Shown here one piece after another: positions 1-4,642 of a stretch of 5,119 bases of DNA. The position numbers and the translations under genes were made by a program. Each line of letters starts with the position of its first letter. The stretch's first letter is position 1. The notes beneath the pieces were generated by a model. The model did no database searches. It was not told where the DNA came from and was given only the letters and a program-made list of their open reading frames with translations. Origin of the DNA: Actinomycetota bacterium (GTDB taxonomy: Bacteria; Actinomycetota; Acidimicrobiia; Acidimicrobiales; Microtrichaceae); assembly GCA_018268735.1 (NCBI GenBank), contig JAFDWA010000158.1:1-5119 (forward strand), in the 5' to 3' direction.

Positions 1-128
1 TCGCGCTCGACGTCGGCGACCAGGCGGTCCTCGGCGCGTCCGCTGTAGGTGAGGCCGAGCGGCACCTCGACGGTGAGCAGGATGAACGCCGTGATGAGCA
101 GCGCCGCCAGGACGAGCCGCCGGGTCAT
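1..128 (-). CDS. Sensor histidine kinase, N-terminal fragment (gene continues past left edge)
   Basis: Translating the minus strand from the ATG at 128-126 gives 42 residues. A short basic start (MTRR) is followed by a hydrophobic segment at about residues 5-27 and then a charged stretch (RAEDRLVADVER). This is the usual opening of a membrane sensor kinase: first transmembrane helix, then the extracytoplasmic sensor region. The ATG overlaps the TGA stop of the response regulator gene (ATGA), so the two are almost certainly cotranscribed and translationally coupled. The second helix, HAMP, dimerisation and ATPase domains would lie beyond the window, so the kinase assignment rests on the N-terminal pattern plus position. 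It would autophosphorylate and pass phosphate to the adjacent regulator. The signal sensed cannot be read from this fragment. Confidence 0.8.
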   Translation of the reverse strand, partial: MTRRLVLAALLITAFILLTVEVPLGLTYSGRAEDRLVADVER

Positions 129-817
129 GCGCCGTCCGGCTCGTCGGCGGGTCCGGCCGTCGCGTCGACGACGAGCTTGAAGCCGACGCCACGGACTGCC
201 TGGATCCACTCCGGGTGGCCCAGCTTGCGTCGCAACGAGGCGACGTGGACGTCCAGCGTCTTGGGTGACCCGTACCAGTTCACATCCCAGACCTCTTCGA
301 GGATGCTGCGGCGGTTGAGCGCCGCTCCAGGGTTCGACGCCAGGTGAGCGAGGAGGTCGAACTCCTTCGGTGTGACCTCGATCGGGGTGCCGTCGACGCT
401 CACCTCGTGGGAGCGGAGGTCCACCACCAGCGGCCCCAGATCGAGGCGGTGATCGGGGACACCGGTGCCGCTGCGACGGATCACCGCCCGGATGCGTGCG
501 ATCAGCTCGCGCAGCCCGAACGGCTTCACGACGTAGTCGTCGGCTCCCGTGTCGAGCAGCACGACCCGGTCGAGCTCGTTCGAGCGGGCGCTGAGCACGA
601 TGATGGGTGTGTTCGATCGCTCCCTCAGCCGTCGACAGACCTCCGAGCCGTCGAGGTCGGGCAGGCCGAGGTCCAACAGGACGAGATCGCAGCCGTCGGC
701 CTGGTGCAGCGCGGACGTCCCGTCGTGCACGACCTCGGCTTCGAAGCCGTGGCGGCCGAGTCCGACGGCGAGCGACTCGGCGATCGCCGGATCGTCCTCG
801 ACCACCAGGATCTTCAC
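125..817 (-). CDS. OmpR/PhoB-family two-component response regulator
   Basis: This is a 230-residue DNA-binding response regulator, the normal length for the family. Residues 1-117 form the receiver: acidic pocket D8-D9 (VVEDD), phospho-acceptor D49 in LVLLDLGLPDLDG, conserved Ser at 76 (VLSAR) and K98 in DDYVVKPF. Residues from about 124 to 222 form the OmpR-type winged helix, with EVTPKEFDLLAHLASNPG, then KTLDVHVASLRRKLG as recognition helix and RGVGFKL as the wing. I start it at the GTG at 817, giving MKILVVEDD, with a weak GGTGG 4 nt upstream. A GTG at 835 would add six residues (MCDGGV), and its only Shine-Dalgarno-like GGAGG overlaps that start codon. The stop overlaps the kinase start. 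It diverges from the membrane/ApbE/ferric-reductase-like operon, the likely target of regulation (inferred from position only). Confidence 0.95.
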   Translation of the reverse strand: MKILVVEDDPAIAESLAVGLGRHGFEAEVVHDGTSALHQADGCDLVLLDLGLPDLDGSEVCRRLRERSNTPIIVLSARSNELDRVVLLDTGADDYVVKPFGLRELIARIRAVIRRSGTGVPDHRLDLGPLVVDLRSHEVSVDGTPIEVTPKEFDLLAHLASNPGAALNRRSILEEVWDVNWYGSPKTLDVHVASLRRKLGHPEWIQAVRGVGFKLVVDATAGPADEPDGA

Positions 818-861
818 GACGCCACCGTCGCACACCTCCGCGGTGCATGGAGCGAACTCAC

Positions 862-900
862 CGAACCCTTACCGTTTGCCGGGGCTTCTCTTGGGGTTCG
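862..900. promoter_or_regulatory. Candidate operator: CGAACCC/GGGTTCG inverted repeat in the divergent gap
   Basis: CGAACCC at 862-868 is repeated in inverted orientation as GGGTTCG at 894-900, with arm centres 32 bp apart, about three helical turns. It lies between the response regulator gene and the divergent operon, where an autoregulated OmpR-family protein would be expected to bind. Seven-bp arms can occur by chance in GC-rich DNA, so this is a candidate only. Confidence 0.3.
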
Positions 901-906
901 CCGTCG

Positions 907-912
907 TAGCGT
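907..912 (+). promoter_or_regulatory. Candidate -10 element (TAGCGT) for a leaderless transcript
   Basis: TAGCGT fits the actinobacterial TAnnnT -10 pattern and ends 7 nt before the ATG at 920. That spacing would put the transcription start at or just before the A of the ATG. There is no Shine-Dalgarno sequence before this ATG, which agrees with leaderless translation. I see no clear -35 hexamer 16-18 nt upstream, so an activator (perhaps the divergent response regulator) may be needed. Confidence 0.4.
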
Positions 913-919
913 CCTCCAC

Positions 920-1378
920 ATGAGCGATGTGCCCAACACCTCTGGACCCGACACCACTGGACCCAACAGCTCTGGCGAGCGGCGCTCGCAGCCGCGATGG
1001 GACGACCGTGACCGGCGTCGCACGATCGGGGCCGCCGCGGCGGCGATCACACTCACGTTGGTTGCCGCCGCTGCGGCGATCGCGGTGAACCTGAGCGCGG
1101 CAGAGCCATCGCAGAGCTCGGTCGTCGGGCAGCTGACCGCGGTCGAGGAGCCGCTCGTCCCGTCCAGCACCGCGACGCCCGCAGATCCAAACGGCGCGGC
1201 CGACGTCGCTGGCACCGGCGCCCTGGACCGAGGTGCTGCGTCGACTGCCCGGTCGAAGGACCACGAGTCGACAGAGCGGCGCTCCGCCGAGCGCGACGAC
1301 GGCAAGGACCACGAATCGAGCGACCACCGCTCGAAGGACCGCGACAAGCACCACGACGGCGCCGACGACGATGACTGA
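920..1378 (+). CDS. Unrecognised single-pass membrane protein with His/Asp-rich charged tail
   Basis: I do not recognise a family for this 152-residue protein. Residues 5-19 are three pentapeptides P-[N/D]-[S/T]-[S/T]-G. A basic stretch (RDRRR, 30-34) precedes an Ala-rich hydrophobic segment at about 36-58, probably one membrane helix with the N terminus inside and the rest outside. Residues 60-110 are Ala/Ser/Thr/Pro linker. Residues 111-152 are almost entirely charged or polar: KDHES occurs at 113-117 and 129-133, there are His at 115, 131, 136, 144 and 145, and it ends in DDDD. The tail could bind metal cations or a partner by charge; that is inference. It has no FMN-binding domain and no flavinylation motif. 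The ATG at 920 is chosen because the frame upstream is antisense to the regulator gene. Its last 8 nt overlap the next gene. It is first in the operon with apbE and the ferric-reductase-like gene. Confidence 0.72.
   Translation: MSDVPNTSGPDTTGPNSSGERRSQPRWDDRDRRRTIGAAAAAITLTLVAAAAAIAVNLSAAEPSQSSVVGQLTAVEEPLVPSSTATPADPNGAADVAGTGALDRGAASTARSKDHESTERRSAERDDGKDHESSDHRSKDRDKHHDGADDDD
931..975 (+). repeat. Three tandem 15-bp units at the 5' end of the first operon gene
   Basis: Units at 931-945, 946-960 and 961-975 share the pattern [G/A]CCC[A/G]ACA[C/G]C[T/A]CTGG, each differing from the next at two to four positions. They are codon-sized (five codons) and encode PNTSG, PDTTG and PNSSG. The similarity includes third positions, which suggests recent tandem duplication rather than only selection on the peptide. 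Confidence 0.7.
1256..1345 (+). repeat. Imperfect repeats in the charged tail coding region
   Basis: AAGGACCACGAGTCGA at 1256-1271 recurs with one change at 1304-1319, offset by 48 nt (16 codons). A partial third copy, AAGGACCGCGAC, is at 1334-1345. They encode KDHES, KDHES and KDRD. The in-frame spacing suggests the tail grew by internal duplication. Confidence 0.6.
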
Positions 1379-1916
1379 TCCATCCAGGATCGGACTGCCG
1401 TCGACCGCCGAGCTGCCTGCGGTCGCGCCCGTGCGCCGACCGGTGCGATCGAGCCGATCGGGGCGCGGGGGCAGACCGCCGCTGCGGTCGCCACGACCTC
1501 GACGTCGCCGTCACCCGGCAAGGGTGACCCGGATCGTCGTGGCCGGTGCCGCCGCGACCTCCACGCTGGGGATGGTCGCGTTCCTGGGTCGATCGGCGTC
1601 GACGTCGGTGACCACCGCCGGCGCTGCCCCGGTCTCCTCGTCACCGACCATGCAGCCGACCACGACGGTGGCGCTGCCGCCATCGCCGGTCGCTGCGGAG
1701 CTGTCGCGGCGTGAGCGTGCTGCCAGGTCCTCCGGCGGCGTCGTGCGTCGGGTGGCGTCGGCCGACGGCGTCGTGCGAACGGTCGTGGTGCCGACGACGG
1801 CGCCGCGCTCCGTCGCCACGTCGAGGCCTCCGACGGTCCTCCGGCCACCGGTCACAGCAGTGCCCGTCACGGTCCCGCCGCGACGGGCCCCGGTGGCCCG
1901 CTCCTCTGCGAGCTGA
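1371..1916 (+). CDS. Unrecognised single-pass membrane or anchored protein, Thr/Pro/Val-rich
   Basis: This 181-residue protein belongs to no family I can name. The N-terminal 54 residues are Pro/Arg-rich and end in a very basic block (RPRRRRHPARVTR, 42-54). A hydrophobic segment follows at about 55-73 (RIVVAGAAATSTLGMVAFLG) and could be a membrane anchor or an uncleaved signal, leaving the C-terminal part outside the cytoplasm. That part is Thr/Ser/Pro/Val-rich, with a short repeat around 122-140 (GVVRRVAS, then GVVRTVVV), and resembles an extended linker more than a folded enzyme domain. The ATG at 1371 overlaps the stop of the upstream gene by 8 nt, implying translational coupling, and the stop lies 7 nt before the apbE start. 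GC-rich third positions in this frame support it over the antisense frame. No flavinylation motif is visible. It is presumably an accessory of the redox module. Confidence 0.68.
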   Translation: MTDPSRIGLPSTAELPAVAPVRRPVRSSRSGRGGRPPLRSPRPRRRRHPARVTRIVVAGAAATSTLGMVAFLGRSASTSVTTAGAAPVSSSPTMQPTTTVALPPSPVAAELSRRERAARSSGGVVRRVASADGVVRTVVVPTTAPRSVATSRPPTVLRPPVTAVPVTVPPRRAPVARSSAS

Positions 1917-1923
1917 GTCCGGC

Positions 1924-2886
1924 GTGCACCGCCGTCACCTCCGTGCGATGGGCAGCGAGGTCGACATCCTCGTGCAGGTGGCCGGGCACGAGGATGTCAC
2001 GGTCCTGCTGGAGCAGGCGGTCCGACGCCTCGAACGGCTGGAGCTCACGTGGTCGCGCTTCCTCGTGGACTCCGAGCTGAGCCGACTCAACCGCGCCGGT
2101 ACCCCCACGGTCGTCGGTGCCGACACGATGCAGCTCGTCGAGCGCTGCGTCGATGCGTGGGCTGGGACGGGCGGGCGCTTCGACCCGACCACGGGCCCGG
2201 CGCTCGTCGCCGCGGGCTATGACCGCACCTTCGACGAGCTCGTCGCGATGGACGATCGGCAGCTCCATGCAATCGGTCCGCCGTCGATCCCGGGATGCAG
2301 CGGCATCGGGCTCGTCGCCGAGCTCGGCGTCGTCCACCTGCCCGTCGGCGTCAGCATCGATCCCGGCGGCATCGGCAAGGGGCTCGCGGCGGACATCGTC
2401 GCCGGCGAGCTCGTCGGATCTGGTGCCGACGGTGCGCTCGTGTCGGTCGGCGGCGACCTCCGCGCCAGCGGGCGGGCACCCGGGGGCGCCTGGGAGGTGG
2501 AGGTCGATCACGGCACCGCTGCGACGAACGCCCCGGGTCCCGGCGCCGTCGGTCGCATCGGACTCGCGGAGGGGGCGATCGCCACCTCGTCGATCCTCCG
2601 ACGCCGGTGGCGCTCGTCGGGTGGCAGCGCCCACCACGTGATCGACCCGCGGACGGGCCGACCGACCGCTGGGGCGGCTCTTGCCTGCACGGTCATCGCG
2701 GGGGAGGCGTGGTGGGCCGAGGCCCTCGCCACCGCGGTGCTGGTCGCGTGGGAGGAGCCCGATGGGCTCGACGTCGCCGCGGCGCTGCTCGGCGAGGATG
2801 CCGCAGCGCTCGTCACCGTCGCCGACGGCGAGGTCGTGCGGATCGGCTCGGACGTGCTCGTCGCCCCGATGGAGGTCGCGTCGTGA
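1924..2886 (+). CDS. apbE: ApbE-family FAD:protein FMN transferase
   Basis: ApbE enzymes split FAD and attach FMN through a phosphoester bond to a Thr or Ser of a target flavoprotein, using Mg2+. This 320-residue protein carries the family motifs in order: AMGSEVDI (8-15), WSRFLVDSELSRLN (43-56), GGRFDPTTGP (83-92), DPGGIGKGLAAD (146-157, flavin-binding), SVGGDLRASG (174-183), HHVIDPRTGRP (237-247) and AEALAT (265-270). In the last motif the usual metal-binding Asp is Glu266, while Thr270 is kept. I chose the GTG at 1924, which preserves residues before AMGS; the ATG at 1948 would cut into the motif. No signal peptide or lipobox appears with any plausible start, so it looks cytoplasmic, unlike many family members. 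It begins 7 nt after the previous gene and overlaps the next by GTGA. No target flavoprotein is encoded in the window. Confidence 0.93.
   Translation: MHRRHLRAMGSEVDILVQVAGHEDVTVLLEQAVRRLERLELTWSRFLVDSELSRLNRAGTPTVVGADTMQLVERCVDAWAGTGGRFDPTTGPALVAAGYDRTFDELVAMDDRQLHAIGPPSIPGCSGIGLVAELGVVHLPVGVSIDPGGIGKGLAADIVAGELVGSGADGALVSVGGDLRASGRAPGGAWEVEVDHGTAATNAPGPGAVGRIGLAEGAIATSSILRRRWRSSGGSAHHVIDPRTGRPTAGAALACTVIAGEAWWAEALATAVLVAWEEPDGLDVAAALLGEDAAALVTVADGEVVRIGSDVLVAPMEVAS
2871..2876 (+). promoter_or_regulatory. Shine-Dalgarno site (GGAGGT) for the ferric-reductase-like gene
   Basis: GGAGGT lies inside the end of apbE, 6 nt before the GTG at 2883. It is the clearest ribosome-binding site in the window and fixes the start of the membrane protein at that GTG, overlapping the apbE stop. 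Confidence 0.8.
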
Positions 2887-3527
2887 ACCCGCAGTTCTGG
2901 TGGTACGTGTCACGAGCCAGCGGCATGGTCGCCGCCGTCCTGCTCGCGCTCACTGTCGTGTGGGGCCTGCTCGCCTCCACCCGGCTGCTGCGACGGCCCG
3001 GCCTGCCAGCATGGATCCTCGACCTGCACCGGGGCCTCGGGGCGCTGAGCGTCGTGTTCGTCGCGGTGCACCTGGCCTCGCTCGTCGCCGACGACACGGT
3101 GCACTTCGCGTGGGCCGAGCTGTTCGTCCCGTTCGCGAGCGCCTGGCGACGCGGCCCGGTCGCGTTGGGCGTGGGGGCGTTCTGGGGTCTGGTGGTCGTT
3201 CAGGTCTCCTCCCTGCTGCAGAGCCAGATCGGTCGCAAGAGGTGGAAGCAGCTCCACTACGTCTCCTATCCGGTCGCGCTGCTGACCGCGGTGCACGCAT
3301 CGACGGCCGGGACCGACGCGTCGAGCGCAGCGTTCCAGGTGGTCTCGATCGCTTCGGTGGTGCTGATCACCGCGCTCGTGGTGGTCCGGGTTCTCCGCTC
3401 GACTCGCACGCCGTCCCGTTCGCAGCATCGTTCGCCGCCCCGTTCGCAGGGCCGTTCGCGTGCGAGCACGACCCATGGCGCGTCGATCCCGCACGCGAAG
3501 CCCCGGTCGACGACGATCGGGCGGTGA
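2883..3527 (+). CDS. Ferric-reductase-like transmembrane haem b protein
   Basis: This 214-residue membrane protein has hydrophobic segments at about 13-31, 50-69, 93-112, 125-140 and 149-168. Four histidines sit in two pairs: H49 and H63 (LDLHRGLG, AVHLAS), and H125 and H138 (QLHYVSYP, AVHAS). The 13-14 residue spacing is the pattern for two b haems stacked across the membrane in ferric-reductase-like domains, as in the YedZ/MsrQ and NOX/FRE families. No NAD(P)H- or FAD-binding domain is attached, so electrons must come from or go to a separate protein; with apbE overlapping just upstream, a covalently flavinylated partner is the expected one. The start is the GTG with a good GGAGGT 6 nt upstream. 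After the last helix there is an odd basic, Ser/Arg/His-rich tail of about 46 residues containing R-S-x-x repeats. It ends the likely operon. Confidence 0.9.
   Translation: MNPQFWWYVSRASGMVAAVLLALTVVWGLLASTRLLRRPGLPAWILDLHRGLGALSVVFVAVHLASLVADDTVHFAWAELFVPFASAWRRGPVALGVGAFWGLVVVQVSSLLQSQIGRKRWKQLHYVSYPVALLTAVHASTAGTDASSAAFQVVSIASVVLITALVVVRVLRSTRTPSRSQHRSPPRSQGRSRASTTHGASIPHAKPRSTTIGR
3417..3464 (+). repeat. Four tandem 12-bp units (CGTTCGCnnnnn) in the tail of the membrane protein gene
   Basis: CGTTCGC recurs at 3417, 3429, 3441 and 3453, exactly 12 bp apart, with variable remaining bases. The units are in frame and encode R-S-x-x four times (RSQH, RSPP, RSQG, RSRA). The DNA periodicity is stronger than needed for the peptide, since the Arg and Ser codons are the same each time. 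Confidence 0.7.
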
Positions 3528-3553
3528 CGGCCGGACGGCTCGGGCAGGGGCGG

Positions 3554-3559
3554 TACCGT
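3554..3559 (+). promoter_or_regulatory. Candidate -10 element (TACCGT) for trpC
   Basis: TACCGT matches TAnnnT and ends 9 nt before the trpC ATG at 3569. There is no Shine-Dalgarno sequence near that ATG, so a leaderless or nearly leaderless transcript is plausible. The hexamer overlaps the 8-bp palindrome CGGTACCG at 3551-3558. No convincing -35 element is seen. If real, trpC has its own promoter in addition to any read-through from the upstream operon. Confidence 0.4.
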
Positions 3560-3568
3560 CGGGCACCG

Positions 3569-4354
3569 ATGAGCACCTACCTCGACGCCATCCTCGCCCG
3601 TCATCGCGCGGCCGCCGCATCCGACGGACGGCGCACCGACGTGCTCGTGGCGCAGGCCGCGGCGATGCCACCGACAAGAGGGTTCCGTGCGGCGCTGCGC
3701 GACCGGTCCGAGTTGGCGGTCATCGCCGAGGTGAAGCGCCGGTCACCGTCGAAGGGCGACCTGTTCGCCGACCTCGACCCCGCCGAGCTGGCCCGCAGCT
3801 ACCAGTCGGCCGGCGCGTCGTGCATGTCGGTCCTGACCGACGCAGCGTCCTTCGGCGGTTCGGCCGACGATCTCGCCGCGGCGCGATCCGCTGTCGATCT
3901 GCCCGTGCTGCGCAAGGACTTCACGGTCTCGGCGAACGACGTGTGCGACGCACGGCTGATGGGAGCGGACTGCGTGCTGCTCATCGTCGCAGCGCTCGAC
4001 GACGGCGAGTTGCGGGAGCTCTCGTCGCTCGCGGCGGAGATCGGGCTCGACGTGCTCATCGAGGTGCACGACGAAGCCGAGCTCGAGCGGGCGGTCGCTC
4101 ACACGGCGGCCGACCTGGTCGGGGTGAACCAGCGCGACCTCGTCACGTTCGAGGTCGACCAGGCGCGTGCGGTGCGCATGGCGTCGGTCATGCCCGTCGA
4201 CACGGTCCGGGTCGCTGAGTCCGGGGTCCGCGGTCGCTCCGACGCCGAGATGCTCGCTGACGCGGGCTACCACGCCGTGCTGGTAGGGGAGCACCTCGTC
4301 ACGTCGCCCGATCCCGTTGCGGCGCTTGCCGATCTGCTCGTCCCGCTGGCGTGA
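3569..4354 (+). CDS. trpC: Indole-3-glycerol phosphate synthase
   Basis: This cytoplasmic enzyme of tryptophan synthesis converts 1-(2-carboxyphenylamino)-1-deoxyribulose 5-phosphate to indole-3-glycerol phosphate, releasing CO2 and water. The 261-residue length is normal for a monofunctional (beta/alpha)8 IGPS. Family residues are present: E54 and K56 in AEVKRRSPSKG, K116 in LRKDF, E165 in LIEVHDE, N187 in GVNQRDL and S218 in VAESGVRG, with the C-terminal phosphate-binding strand (AVLVGEHLV). GVNQRDL differs slightly from the common NxRNL form but keeps the catalytic Asn. The ATG at 3569 gives the typical short N terminus (MSTYLDAILARHR). The frame is open further upstream, but that stretch is the out-of-frame shadow of the membrane protein gene. 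The gene lies 41 nt after the ferric-reductase-like gene and is followed by a hairpin. No other trp gene is in the window. Confidence 0.97.
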   Translation: MSTYLDAILARHRAAAASDGRRTDVLVAQAAAMPPTRGFRAALRDRSELAVIAEVKRRSPSKGDLFADLDPAELARSYQSAGASCMSVLTDAASFGGSADDLAAARSAVDLPVLRKDFTVSANDVCDARLMGADCVLLIVAALDDGELRELSSLAAEIGLDVLIEVHDEAELERAVAHTAADLVGVNQRDLVTFEVDQARAVRMASVMPVDTVRVAESGVRGRSDAEMLADAGYHAVLVGEHLVTSPDPVAALADLLVPLA

Positions 4355-4358
4355 CGGC

Positions 4359-4389
4359 GGGGGTGCCGAGGAGCGGACTCGGCTCCCCC
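4359..4389 (+). terminator. Strong hairpin directly after trpC, probable terminator
   Basis: GGGGG-T-GCCGAG (4359-4370) pairs with CTCGGC-T-CCCCC (4378-4389) around the 7-nt loop GAGCGGA. This makes 11 GC-rich base pairs with a single T-T mismatch, starting 5 nt after the trpC stop. There is no U-run after it, which is common for actinobacterial hairpin terminators. As an inverted repeat it could also act on transcription of the convergent dehydrogenase gene. Confidence 0.7.
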
Positions 4390-4642
4390 GTGAAGGCGAT
4401 CCTGAGATCGTCCCGGGCCCCCGTGCAGGCGACCGCGAACCCGCAGGACCCGGCCCTTCCGGCCTCGGTGGACCGCCCCGGCCGTCCCGGCCGTCCGAGC
4501 ATCGCAGCTACCGTCCCGCTCCCCTCCGATCGAACCCGTGTCCGCAGCCATGGGGAGGGGGTGTGACGCGCTCTGACGTCGATGCTGCGACCGGGCTGCG
4601 GCGTCGCTGAGCAACTTCCTCGAAGCACCTGACGGGCGCCCG
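4390..4642. other. Convergent intergenic stretch without a supported gene
   Basis: Between the trpC hairpin and the stop of the minus-strand dehydrogenase gene I see no gene with recognisable motifs. Short open frames exist on both strands, but they are low-complexity (Arg/Gly/Pro-rich) and lack ribosome-binding sites. The stretch contains C/G-rich direct repeats (CGGCCGTCC at about 4479-4497) and, next to the dehydrogenase stop, the 10-bp palindrome CGGGCGCCCG (4633-4642). That palindrome is short for a terminator. Confidence 0.5.

Noticed and set aside
1031..1044. 14-bp perfect palindrome GCCGCCGCGGCGGC
   Set aside because: It lies within the codons of an Ala run in the membrane helix and is explained by Ala codons (GCC/GCG) in a GC-rich genome.
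814..1848. 344-residue minus-strand open frame opposite the two small membrane proteins
   Set aside because: Composition is Arg/Ser/Pro-rich, it crosses the regulator promoter region and its end overlaps the regulator start. The plus-strand frames have overlapping start/stop junctions that fit an operon.
1867..2913. 348-residue minus-strand open frame opposite apbE
   Set aside because: It is antisense to a gene with all ApbE motifs, low complexity in composition and without recognisable domains.
2681..3568. Long plus-strand open frame running through the membrane protein gene into trpC, as if a fusion protein
   Set aside because: The upstream part is Arg/Pro-rich and out of frame with the clear haem-protein motifs; high GC removes stops. 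TrpC homology begins at the ATG at 3569.
2910..3677. 255-residue minus-strand open frame opposite the ferric-reductase-like gene and the start of trpC
   Set aside because: Arg-rich shadow frame of two well-supported genes; no domain or start signal.
4299..4614. Possible small minus-strand gene in the trpC/dehydrogenase gap
   Set aside because: Frames are low-complexity and overlap the trpC 3' end and its hairpin, with no properly spaced ribosome-binding site and no recognisable motif.
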